In this document: in pieces, positions 1 to 10,900 of the stretch
Position numbering within the stretch: the stretch's first letter is position 1
How the letters are laid out: each line of letters opens with the position of its first letter
Assembly: GCA_029339195.1 (NCBI GenBank)
Contig: JAPTJF010000026.1
Span: 62,001-126,000 of the forward strand
Direction: 5' to 3'
From: Micractinium sp. NFX-FRZ
Lineage: Eukaryota; Chlorophyta; Trebouxiophyceae; Chlorellales; Chlorellaceae
DNA length: 64,000 nucleotides
Notes under the pieces: generated by a model
Database searches by the model: none
Told to the model about the DNA's origin: nothing
Seen by the model: the letters and a program-made list of their open reading frames with translations, nothing else
Made by a program: the position numbers and the translations under genes

Positions 1-2154
1 TTTACTGCTGCCTGCACCCCCTCCTGCCTGCCTGCTTCTAGTATATCAATTGTAGTATGTGCTGCGTTTGACCCCCTTGCTCCCCTGCAGGTAATGCAGC
101 TGGACCTCTCCTGCCTGCCTGCCACTGCCTCCCTACCTGCCCTCCCGCCTCTTTCCCTCCCTGACAGTTTCAACCTCTCGTGCTGCCTGCCCACTGCCTG
201 CCCCCTTGCCCTCTGCCCCCCTGCAGGTCATGCAGCTGGACCTCTCCTCCCTGCAGTCCGTGCGCGCCTTTGCGGCCGCCTTCCGCGCCCGCGCCCTGCC
301 CCTGCACGCCCTGGTCAACAACGCCGGCATCTTTGCCATGTCAGCGGCCCGGGAGACCACGCCCGACGGGTTTGAAGCGCACCTGGGGACCAACCACTTG
401 GGGCACTTCCTCCTCACGCTGCTGCTGCTGCCCAGCCTGCGGGCCGGCGCGGAGCAGGCGCGTTGGGGGACCCGGGGGCACCAGGGGTGTGGGGCATCCA
501 GGCGGGCAGGCACAAGGGATTGTGCGGCCGCGGGGGCAGCGGTAGCGTCGGCATCGTGTCAGCATTCTTGCCTGCTCCATTGCCTGTGCGTTTGCCTGCC
601 TGCCCAACCCGCCTCTGCCCCTTCCCCTCCCTTTCCACTGCACCTACCCGCTGCTGCCCTGCTACCAACAGTGCAGTCCCCATCACTGTTCCCCATGCAT
701 CAACCTCGACCTCACCCACACTCCAACGTCTCAATTCCACCTCCTCCACCCCCTCTCACCAACCATCCTACTTCACTAGCCAACCAACTCCAGCCCCCCC
801 CCGGCGCCCTCACCTTCGACCCAACCCCACCCCACACCCTCGTGCAGGCGGGCCGCCCCTCCCGCGTGGTCCACGTCTCCTCCAAGCTCCACTTCATGGG
901 CAGCATGCGCCAGCAGGACGTGAACCTGCAGGCGCCAGGCGCGTACAACTCGCTGGCAGCCTACGCCCAGAGCAAGCTGGCGCAGGTGCGGGCTTGAGGA
1001 AGTTGCTCGGCCACATCACATCACAACACATAGCTGGTTCCTGCCTCCGCTGCCCAAGCAGTTGCGGTGTGCTGGCCCCGCTCTGCATACTTGCGCAGGC
1101 CGCCAGCCTGGCCAAACAACCACGCATGATGGCCAGTTCCAGGGTGGAGTTGTTTGCTGGGCAGCTGACCACCTGTGCAACGTTGTCTTTCCCATTTCAA
1201 CTCGCCACAACAGACCGCAAGGAAACAGCAACGCCCTCCCTGCCCTCCCTGCCCCGCAGGTGCTGTTTGCGTGGGAGCTGCAGCGGCGGGCGGGCGGCGC
1301 CGTGCGGTCTGTGTCTGTGCACCCGGGGGAGGTGATGACGGATGTGGTGCGCAGCCTGCCGGGGCCGCTGCAGACGGCGTACCGCCTGCTGCTCACCACC
1401 GTACTACTCACGCCGCAGCAAGGTGGGCGGCCTCTCAAGTGGATGGTGGGGAGGAGCGGGGGCGGGTGGGGATGGTGAGCACTGCATGGCTTGGAGTGGT
1501 GCACCCTGAGTGATTGAACACGGCTGACCCTCCACCCTGCAACTCCCGCCTTGTGCCCGTGTCGGCTGCGAGGCCGCCAGCGCCAGGTGCAGCAGGGCAA
1601 ACTGGGTTATGTGCTGCATGCTCCTGCGCTGCTCTCACTCCCCTCCCCTTCTTCCACCATGCCCTGGGATATGCGCCACCCCAACCCGCCCGGCCCAACC
1701 TGTACTGCCTCCCTGCAGGCGCGCGCTGCAGCGTGTACTGCGCCACCAGCCCCGAGCTGGACAAGGAGAAGCTGGCGGGAAGCTACTATTTCGACTCAAA
1801 CTGCGCCCCCATCCCGCCCAGCAAGTGAGAGGAGGACAGGGTGGGGTGGGAGGAAGGGTGGCAGTTGTGCGCTGGCTGGAGGGCGGGCTTCAGAGTGCAT
1901 GGCAAGGATCTGCCTGCCTGGCATCAATACCCAGCCTCCTTGCCTGGCAATTGGTGCCCACCGGTACCCTCCCAGCCTTCCGCTCCTGCCTGCCTGCCTT
2001 GCTGGCTGAGCATCGAGGGCACACTTCCCTCCCTCCCATCCGTCCTCCTGCCTGCAGGGAGGCGCAGGATGGCAAGCTGGCGGCCTGGCTGTGGCAGTGG
2101 AGCGCCACCGCCGTGGGGCTGCAGCCCTCGGACGACCTGCCCCCACGCAAGTGA
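1..2154 (+). CDS. Short-chain dehydrogenase/reductase (retinol dehydrogenase/WWOX/TIC32-like), 5' partial
   Basis: NAD(P)(H)-dependent oxidoreductase of the classical SDR superfamily; substrate unknown. Exons seen: 227-457, 848-985, 1260-1422, 1719-1824 and 2058-2154, together 735 nt with consistent phases, ending at TGA 2152-2154. Motifs: NNAG (in LVNNAGIF), a catalytic Ser in HVSSKLH, YxxxK in AAYAQSK, and HPGEVMTD, all in SDR order; GTNHLGHFLLT is typical of the RDH11-14/WWOX/TIC32 subgroup. The N-terminal Rossmann TGxxxGIG segment must lie upstream of the window, so the gene is 5' incomplete. The first intron appears to use a GC donor (CAG|GCGCGT at 458), because only that junction keeps the frame. 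A diverged copy of the start of the first visible exon sits at 90-116, and one of the last exon at 2229-2300 beyond the stop. Substrate cannot be told from these residues. Confidence 0.85.
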
Positions 2155-2228
2155 GCGCACCGCACGGAGGCCTCGGCCTCAGCTGCACCCGTTCCGCACC
2201 CCGCCTTGACACTTTCCTGCACACAGCT

Positions 2229-2300
2229 GTGGCAGGGGAGCGTACACGGCTGTGAAGCTGCAGCCGGGACGCGGCCTGCCGCCCCACACGTGAGCGCACG
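2229..2300 (+). repeat. Echo of dehydrogenase last exon in 3'UTR
   Basis: About 70 bp resembling 2086-2160: both contain GCTGTGGCAG, then GGAGCG, GGCTGCAGCC or GAAGCTGCAGCC, and end on GTGAGCGCAC just after where the stop codon lies in the original. The reading frame of the copy is not maintained, so it is a diverged duplicate rather than coding sequence. Confidence 0.7.
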
Positions 2301-2499
2301 CCTGCTAGCCAGGCTCCCTTGCCGAGGGTGCATGCGCACCACCGGTTTTGCACTTGTACCGCCTTCCCCCTGCACTTTCACTTTCTTCGTCGGCCAGAGA
2401 AGAGAGCCCTCGTGATCCCTGCCTGCATTGCCACTTTGATTCTCAATCTCAACTTGTTGATTGGTCGCTGAACACATGGCGGAGCTGAGGGATGCATCA

Positions 2500-2504
2500 T
2501 GTAA
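2500..2504 (+). terminator. Possible TGTAA poly(A) signal
   Basis: TGTAA is the usual green-algal polyadenylation element. This copy lies about 345 nt after the dehydrogenase stop. A five-base motif is weak evidence without transcript ends. Confidence 0.3.
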
Positions 2505-3591
2505 CTGCTCACCCGGTGGCTCGAGTCCCAGCATTACACACGTTTCTGTGCGGCACAGGCGGATGCACGCATGCACGGCAAGCAGGCAGGGCATGGGGGA
2601 GGGGGCTCCAGCCTCGCGCCCATTTAAGCCCCGCCAGCCAGCCTTGTGCCCATCCAAGCCCCGCCAGCCAGACTCCTCTCGCCACCATAGCCCCGCCAAG
2701 CCACGTTCTGGGCGCTCCCGCCCTACGTGCCCCGCCAGCACTCCTGCTACAGTTCCAACCTACGCGGGTGCGCACACAGCGTGATGGCACCCCCCGCCAC
2801 AGGTCTGGCGGGCGGGGACAAGGTGGCCAGGTGGCACGACACAGGCGCAAGGCACAGTATGCATGATTTATGGCAGAGCCGGATGTACAGCCGCACCGTG
2901 CCCCCAAACTGCCAGGGACCGGGCGGCATTTCAGGGCACAAACATGAGCAGCAAAAGAACCTGGGGGGCGAGCGCCTCCATCTCGCTTTGCTCCCTGCCA
3001 CATGCTCTGCGCTCCCGCCACTTGATCAGGCCAGCTTCCACAGGAAGAGGAGGAGGAGGAGAAGGTCCAGCCAGCCCAGGCTCCAAAGCCAGCAAAGCAC
3101 ACGGTCATCCAAAGCAAGCCCAGTCCAGGGAGAGGGTGGCTGGGCTCCAACCAACGAAATGAAGAAGGAAGGGGTGGGTGTGAAGCACGCATGCCCCGCC
3201 ACAGCGCCACGTGGCTTTCCAGGCCAGCAGCCAGCGCCAGCGCCAGCGCCCAAAGCGTTGTCTGCACCGGGCCAGCCGGGACTGTTGAGGCCAGGTAGGG
3301 GTGGGGCAGCGGCGGGGCATGCATGCATGCAGGGCAGGCAACGGGATGTCGAGCGACTCATGGACAGCAGCAAGCAACACGAGGTTGGGAAAGGGAAAGG
3401 GGTGGGAGGGGGGGTGTCATGCAACAAGCAGTGGCAGCGAGGAGGCACGCCTCCCGCCAAGCTGAGGTGTGTGCCGCCGCCGCCAAGCTGAGGTGTGCGC
3501 CACGCAGCGCCACGTGGCACGCCTTGCTCGCAGAGCTCATGGCCGCGTCCTGGCCGCATGCAGCGTGCCACAGTCGTCATCAGCAGCGCCG

Positions 3592-6500
3592 TCACTCGTC
3601 GGCAGCCTTGGCAGGGCTGCGGCTGCGGCTGCGGCTGCGGGCCGGGGACTTGGAGCGAGCGGGGGACTTGGAGCGGGCGGGTGACCTGCAGAGAGGGGAC
3701 AGCAAAGCGGAGGGCAGTGATTGAAGGTCAAGACTGAGGCCCAGGGGTGGAGGATGTGGCGTTCCTTCTTTGAAGCCAGGCAGCTAAGGGCTGGCTGAGG
3801 GTGGGGGCTGAGGGGAGAGGGACGGGCACCACACCACAATGCAGAAGAGAGGTTTACGCCCAAGGGCTGCTGCTTGAGCGCGCAAATCGCACCCCACCAG
3901 CGATGGAAGGCAGTGTTAATGCCCATACGCTTGCACTTGTGAGCAAGCCCCACCCACAGGCGAAAGAAGGCACTCACCGGCTGCGAGAGCGGGGGGAGCG
4001 GGAGCGGGAGCGGGGGGACCGGGAGCGAGACTTGCTGCGCACCGGGGAGCGGGAGCGGGACCTGCTCCGGCTGCGGCTGCGAGAGCGCCGGCCCCGGCTC
4101 CTGCTCCGGCTGCGGCTCCTGCCGCGGCGGCCGCCGCCGCCGCCGCCGTAGCCACCACCGCCGTAGCCACCACCACCGCCGCCGTAGCCACCACCGCCAT
4201 AGCCACCACCGCCGCCGCCGTAGCCACCGCCGCCGCCTGCGCAACAATTGGCGTGTGGGGAGCGAGGCGGTTGAAGCAGGCTGTGGGGCAAGCAACCTGT
4301 CCGGCACCCGGCTGATGCTTTGCCTCTCCGCCCGCGCATCGCAGCGTTCCAAAAGACAACCGCCAGCACCGCCCAGCAGCGCGTCCCTCCAAGCTACCAT
4401 CCCGCCAGCACGCGCCATACCACCCATGAATTCAGGACAAGGCATGCATTTCAGCTCCATATACATACAGCCACCCCGCTCACCCCCGCGCCCGCCGTCG
4501 CAGCCCGCCACCAGGCGGCTGCCAGAACAAACACACCCCTCCGGGCTCTCCCCACAACATTCTGTCCATCACACATGAAGCCGCCCCGCCCCGCCTCACC
4601 GCCGCGCCCGCCGTCGCGGTCCTCCACCAGGCGCACGTAGGCGCGGTCAAAGGGGTTGACAAACTCGGTGTCGTCCAGCTTCCTGCACCCAAAGGGGAAG
4701 GCAGAGGGGCGGGTTGAACACAGGTAGGTGTGAGGCAGGGTGGGCGGGTGGGTCTCTCAAACGTGTGAAAGGCAGGTAGGGACAAGGGGTTGCGGAACTC
4801 AGGGGCGCCCAGCTTCCTGGTAAGTGGCTGGGTGTCCTTCAGGCAGGCAATACACAAGCAACCTGCTCACCTGATGGGTGCAGTACATTGCATGTCCTCC
4901 GCAATCTACATGTCCCCCACCTCTTCGCCGCCACTGCCCACGACTTTCCCTCTCTTGAGCAAAAGCAAGCAGACACAGTGCTTTTAGTGCAAGTAGAGTC
5001 AGTCACCTGATGGCGCGGTCCATGTCGTCCGTCTCTCTCCCCATCTGCCCTCTCAGACTCCACCAACCACACCACCCATCCCACTCCAGGCATATTTATA
5101 GACCTGATGGTGAGCTTGCAACACGCAATGCCCACCTGATGGTGCGGTCCATGTCGTCGGCGGTCTCAAACTCCACCACCCCCACCACACCGTCGCGGTC
5201 GCGGAAGCAGTTGGTGTAGGCGGGCTTGCACACCTGGCGGATGAAGTCCTGCAGGCAGGCAGGGGCAGAGGGGACGGGGGAGCGGGCAAAGGATGGCCAT
5301 GCGAGGGTTAGTTGAGGAGGGTGGCTTTCTAAGGCACAGGGTGCCCGCTTGAACCGACCTTGTAGATTGTGGCACATTTGCGACACAGGCAGGAGTGGCA
5401 GGCGGCACGACAATATCGACGGCTGTTGTTGGCCGCCTTACGGCCCCGCCCTGCCCCGCCCCGCCGCCGCCCAAGGGGAGAAGAGGAGGCACCCCTTGAC
5501 CCTGGACCCACCTTGACGTCCTGCCAGGAGGCCGACATGGGCAGGCCCTTGACAAGGATGCGGAAGCCGGTGTTGCGGGGGCGGAAGCCAGGGGGCGGGG
5601 CGCCGCCAAACCCGCGCCCGCCGCCGCCGCCGCCGCGCCCGGACGCCCCCTTGGCCAGCTCAACCCTCAGGCGGTTGCCGTAGAAGTCGTAGCCGTCGCG
5701 GCCGCGCACAGCGTCCTCGGCGTCGCTGCAGGGGGAGGGTGGGGAGGGCGGGGGGCGGGATGCCAGGGAGGGGCGTGAGGAAGGGGGCCTCTGGCGGTGT
5801 GCCAATAGAAATGGAGTGGTCACATCGCGGGCGCGCACAGCATCCCCAGCATCCCAGCAGTGCACGGAACGTGAGGGCGGGGGCGGCAAGGTGTGGGATG
5901 TGACGTAGGGGGAGGGCGGGAGCAGCGTGCGGAGCCGGCGGCAGGACAGCGGGCAGCATGGGGCACAGGCAGCCGAGAGCAACTGGCAGCCGCCCAGGTT
6001 GGGGTGGGCCATGCTGTTGGTGCTGGCGCGCTGCACAGTTGCCCCTCACGCCTAGAGAGCTGCCGGCGGGCAGGCAGAGCTGCGGGCAGGCAGAGCTGCC
6101 CGCTCCGCCTGCTCGCTCTGCCGCTCCCGCCTGCCCACTCTGCCTGTTCTGCCCGTCTGCCCGGAACTGCACTGCCAGGCACAGGCACACCAGGGCTGGC
6201 AGCTCACCGAGGGTCCCTGCAGCAGCAAGCAGCACAGGGCAGCAGGAGGTCAGAACTGGGATGCGCAGCACAGCAAAGCCGCATCCAGCGCTTCCTTTGT
6301 GCAGTCTCGCTGCAGGACGGGCAGGGAAAGGTGCCAGCTCCTGCACACGCGCCCTGCTCTGCCACACCCAGGAGCGGCAGCAAGCACCCGTGGGTGCGGC
6401 CCAAAGCAGGGGCAGCGCACCGCCTCCCGCAGCATGCACAGCGTGGCAGCAGCGCATTGGCGTAAGCAGCTCATTGGGTGAAGCAGCGCATTGGCTGAAG

Positions 6501-7201
6501 CAGCGCATTGGTCAGCAAGCAGCATTGGTCAATTCAGCAGCGCAGCGGCTGGTTGCTCCTCACCCGAACTCCACAAAGGCAAAGGCCGGGGGGCGCACGG
6601 GCGCCTTCATGTCGATGGACAGCACCTTGCCATACTGCAGGCAGGAGCCAGCGGGGCGGCGCCGTGGCAGGAGAGGGAGGCAAGGGGGTGAGGAGGGGCA
6701 GGCATGCAGGCGCGCCAGAGGGGCGGCAACGTGGTGGCAACAGCAAGGGGGACGCGGGGGGCAGGCAGGCAGGTGAGCGGATGAGGTGCAAACGCAGCGG
6801 CAGGTGGCCCGCCCAGTAGGGCTGCTGTGCAGGCTTTCAAAAGGTCTGCGCCCCCAGAGGATCCTGAGGAGCGCCGCACCCACACCCTGCTGCCGCTGCT
6901 GCTGCTGCCGCCCCCGCTGCTGCTGCCGCCCCTGCTGCACGTGCCTTGCTAAACAGATCCTCGATCTCGCGGTCCCGGATGTCCTCGGGCAGGTTGCCTG
7001 CAGGGTGCGGGGCGGGGTAGCCCGGCAGATGCAGGCCAAAGAACAAGGTTAGCCGGCGGCCAAGCGGCGGCAGGGTTGGGCCCGTGGCTCAAGATGCGAA
7101 CGCAGGCTCCTGAACCCCCATCGGCGCCTCACACATCGCCTTGCAGCAGCGTACATACCGACGTACACCAGGCAACCCCTGTCCGCCGCGCTTCGGCTCA
7201 T
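3592..7201 (-). CDS. SR splicing factor, SRSF1/SR34 type
   Basis: Nuclear pre-mRNA splicing regulator. Exons: 7201-7159, 6997-6945, 6634-6564, 5725-5512, 5248-5136, 4682-4600, 4236-3978, 3685-3592; 930 nt, 309 aa. The ATG at 7201 begins [20 protein letters not shown], putting the RNP2 of RRM1 across the first junction. RRM1 is roughly residues 11-85, ending [23 protein letters not shown]2, about 110-185, has SASWQDVKD, the SWQDLKD pseudo-RRM signature of the SRSF1/SR34 clade. A glycine/tyrosine hinge (GGGGGYGGG repeats, about 193-225) and a C-terminal RS domain follow, with RSRSRS and RSKSPA runs up to residue 309. Intron 2 uses a GC donor (AAG|GCACGT at 6944), the only junction that keeps SKYGKVLS in frame. 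Several introns hold echoes of adjacent exon edges. SR genes are often autoregulated by alternative splicing, which the echoes could feed. Confidence 0.92.
4480..4523 (-). repeat. Exon-edge echo in SR intron 6
   Basis: Resembles 4597-4640, the 3' end of exon 6 plus its donor: both run from CTCACC through CGCGCCCGCCGTCGC to CCACCAGGCG as written on the + strand. The donor-type sequence is kept in the copy, so it is a potential alternative 5' splice site. Confidence 0.75.
4781..4823 (-). repeat. Exon-edge echo in SR intron 5
   Basis: Resembles 4644-4686, the 5' end of exon 6: shared AAGGGGTTG, AACTC and CCAGCTTCCTG blocks in the same order. It lies upstream of the real acceptor in transcript direction. 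Three further partial copies of the exon 5 3' edge (CACCTGATGG with GGTCCATGTCGTC) lie at about 4868-4905, 5006-5030 and 5099-5112. Confidence 0.7.
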
Positions 7202-7943
7202 CCTGCCTGTTCAGCTGCCCTGCAGCAAGGATGGGCGGCAAGGATGGGCGGCAGGGCAGGGCGGGGAGCGGTGACTGGCGGCAGCACTTTCGAATGGCGC
7301 GTGCTGGCCGGCTTTCAGCCTCCGCAGCGGCGCAATTCACGCCCAGGCGACTCTCCCACGCAGCCAAGGGGCACCAAACCAGCGGGAGCTGGAGCTGGAG
7401 CTGGATGGGGCCCTCGGTGGCAGGACAAGCGCCAATCAGACTGCCGCAGGCGCCTGCGGACAGGAACCGAGCATCCTGGGCGCACCACGCACCGGCAGGC
7501 CTGCAGGCGAGTGTGATGCGGACGAAAGTGCTGCAGATGCTGCAGTGGCGCCCTTAGAAGCCCTGCGCGCGGTCGCTGGCCTCTGCGCACTGGCTGGAAC
7601 AAGCAAGGCACGGTCCTGCCCGCCCAGAAACAGGCGCATGGAGTGCCTTGCGTGGCGTGCTTTGGCCTGCGGCGTCTGTGGTGAGGTCTTTCGGTGGCTG
7701 ACAGGCACCCACTGCGACCACCGCCCTGCTGGATCATCTGAGCGCAGCTGGCTGGGCCGTTGACCCGTGGGCTTCTCTCGATCGACGAACCCTCGCTGCC
7801 TGCCCGCCTAGCGCTGCCTGCTGGTGGCCCCACGGCTGCCAAGTAATCAAAGCCGCGCAGGATCGCGCCCCAGTGCCGCAGCTGCCGGGAGCCCACCCTG
7901 GGCACCGCCGTCCCCCTGTGCCGCCGCCGCCAGCCTACAAGCA
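7202..7943. other. Divergent promoter region, SR factor / AP180
   Basis: About 740 bp between two divergent start codons. No gene is supported. It must contain both promoters and 5'UTRs, but I see no convincing TATA box; a short GGATGGGCGGCA duplication lies near 7225-7255. Confidence 0.5.
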
Positions 7944-10900
7944 ATGGCCGACGCAGGCAAGACTAGCGTGGCGGGCAGCCTGTCTGCCACCTTTTCCGAG
8001 AAGCTCAAGCTGGCTGGCGCCAAGGTCGGAGGCGACCACAAGGTGCGCAGGCTGTCGGGGGGGCAGGGCGCAGGTGCCTGCTGCTGCCAGCACACATCTG
8101 CTCGGCCTGGTGCCGCCGCCGCCCTGGCGCTCACTCCTGCCCGGCTGGCGCTTAACCCCTGCCTTGTGTGCTGTGCTGCCGCAGGAGCTGAATGTGGCCA
8201 TCATCAAGGCCACCACAAGCCAGTTCCACGTGGTACCCAAGGAGAAGCACGTGCGGAGTGAGTCTCAACGTGGCTGCTGGCCCTGCTGCGCCTTGCCTTG
8301 TGCCGCTGCCATGTCCCACCGGCTCCGCTTGCCTGCTGGCCTACCAAGCACGCCCCTCTCTTGCGATGCATGGCATATTTGAACCAAGCATGTTGCCCCC
8401 TCGCTCCCCCTCCTCCCCCACCTGCTCCCCTGGTGCAGCCCTGAAGCTGGGGGTGCAGCCCAGCCAGGGGCGGCGCAATGTGCTGCACATCATCACCGAG
8501 CTGCACCGGCGCCTGCAGGACAGCACCGACTGGCTGGTGGGTGCTGGCGGGGGGGGTGGTCGGGTGCTGACGGGGTTTGTGGGTGCTGGTCCAGGCTGGC
8601 TTGGGCTAGCAAGGATGGCACAGTAAGGGTGCAGGGTCAGCGGAGGGGAGCGGGGGCCGTGCTGCCAGGGGACCGAGGCTGTGTGTTCAGCGCTTTCCTG
8701 CTCGCCTGCCTGCCCCCGTGCTGCGTTTTGTGCAGCCTGCGCCTCCATGCCTGGTCTGAATCCACCCATCTCCGTGCCCCTCCTGCTGCCAACAGACCGC
8801 GCTGAAGACCCTCATCACGCTGCACCGGCTGATGCGGGAGACGGAGCCGGCGTTCATGGACGAGCTCATGCGGTACAGGTGGGATGCGGGGAGGCGGGAC
8901 ATGTGTTTGGGCGGAACAGGTTATGAGGGTATGATGGGGGGCTAGGTGGGATCTGAGGGCATGTGGCTGAGTTGCTCTAATTTGGAAGAAGAGCAGGGTC
9001 TTGGCTTTCAAGAAAGTGGTTGTGATTGAACAAGGCTCACCTCCCGGCACTGCACCCACCGCCGCCCCGCTCTGCAGCGACAGCCTGGCGCAGGGCGCAG
9101 GCGGCGCGGGCGCCGCCGCCCCGGCCCCCCGCCTCTTCTGCTCCGACAACTTCATCGACCGCAGCTCCACGGGCGAGGGGCGGTTTGACTTTTCCGAGTG
9201 GGTGCGCGCCTATGGCAAGTACCTGGAGGAGCAGGTGAGGGGCGCTTCTGGATTGCTCCATTGCCTGCCTGGCTGACGTCACGCTTGCCAGGTTCACTGT
9301 GGGCTGGGGTGATTGGGGTGGATTATTGTGGCTACGGCAAGCACCTGGAGGAGCAGGTGGTGGGTGCCCTCAATTCACCTGTACTGCTGCGGCCACTGTG
9401 TAGGGTTCCCTGTGGCCTGGGGCAATGTGGTTGGGTGTGCGAGTACGGCAAGTGCCTGCAGGAGCAGGTATATGTGCCGTTGCTGGATGGTTCACCACCC
9501 GCCACCCCCTGTTGCAACCCAAGCACATTTGACATTCCCTGTCGCAACCCCTGCGGCTTCTACTCCTCACCCCCTCCCCCACCCCGCCCTCTCTCCACAC
9601 TCTACTCCTGTGCCGCAGCTGGCGGTGTATGCCGCCCTCAAGTGGTATGTGGAGATGGAGGCGCCTGGGTCGGAGTCGCGCATGCGCAGCCTGCCGCCCC
9701 GCGAGCTGCTGCACCAGCTGCCGCACCTGCAGCGCCTGGAGCGGCGCCTGCTGGACTGTGTGCCGCGGGGGGCCGCCTCACATGACCCAGTGGTGCTGGT
9801 GAGTGGGGCTGAGCTGGCGGGGTGCCGGGGGCGGGCAGGGCCGGGCAGGGGTAGGCATTGTGGAGACTGTGCTGCCGGAGCCTGCACCACGCCATGGTGG
9901 CAGGTGACTGCAGTGGCGCATCAGGGGCAAGGCAAAGTGGGGCGTGGCCGGTGCAGCTTGGCTCTCTCACCCGGCTGCTCACCTGCCTGCTGCCCCCGCT
10001 CGTGCTCTGTCCGCACGCTGCCTTGGTGCCACAGGTGCTCACGCTCTCCTGCTCCTGCTCCCGCTGCTGATGGCCCAGCCACTGCGTACACCCCTGCTGC
10101 TGCTGCTGCTGATCCCCGTGTTGTGCTGCCCTCTTTCCTCGCTCCACCCGCCCGCCTGCCGCCGCAGTTCTCGCTGAGCCTGGTGGTGAAGGAGAGCTTC
10201 AAGGTGTACAAGGCGGTGAGCGAGGGGGTGATCAACCTGGCAGACGCCTTCTTCGAGATGGACTACCACGACGCCAGTGAGTGTGTGTTGTGTTTCAGCA
10301 GTGCCGTGCCCATGTGCCCATAGGGTTCTGCTAGTTGGAGCAGCCTATGAGCCTGTGATGATGCCGGTGGCTGATTATGTGTGTGGCTGTGTGTGGAGGC
10401 CTGTTCTGTCCGTGGGGTGCAGAAGGGGACACCTGTGTGCACAATTGGGGGGGGCTTCAACTTCCGTGCAACGGGAAGACATCACGTGGCACTCGGTGCT
10501 AAGGTGGTTTTGGCGTGGAGCACAACTTGTGTTCCCCCTTGCTGCTGTACAAGTGCACGCAGTTGGGATGCACGCCGCGGTTTGCCTGACTTGCTTCTCA
10601 CCCCGCCTGCTCTGCCTGCTGTGCCTGCAGCCCGGGGCCTGGAGTTCTACAAGGAGAGCATCGGCGCCAGCGATGCGCTGTCCGGCTACTATGGCACCAT
10701 TGAGCAGATTGAGGAGGTGAGCTGGACCCGCTTGTGATGTGCTATAAGTGATGAGCTTAGTTGGCATGCAGGGGTGCGCAAGTGTGCATGGGGTGCACAA
10801 GTGTGCATGACTTAAGAGAGGCTGTGCAACGTCAGCATTGGATGGATAAGCTGTACGCCTAACCCCAGCCCCCACAAGCTGGCAGTGGTCGGCCACCCTC

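Larger units (their letters stand above)
2155..3591. other. Convergent intergenic/3'UTR stretch
   Basis: Lies between the stops of the dehydrogenase (+) and the SR protein (-). No gene is supported. It holds an echo of the dehydrogenase last exon (2229-2300), a TGTAA motif at 2500-2504, short CCCCGCCAGCCAG-type repeats at 2620-2700 and a doubled CGCCAAGCTGAGGTGTG unit at 3455-3500. Open frames here are low-complexity and lack splice or homology support. Confidence 0.6.

Noticed and set aside
2509..3595. Minus-strand ORFs of 190-270 aa downstream of the SR gene
   Set aside because: Low-complexity, many non-ATG starts, no recognisable domain, located in 3'UTR/convergent space.
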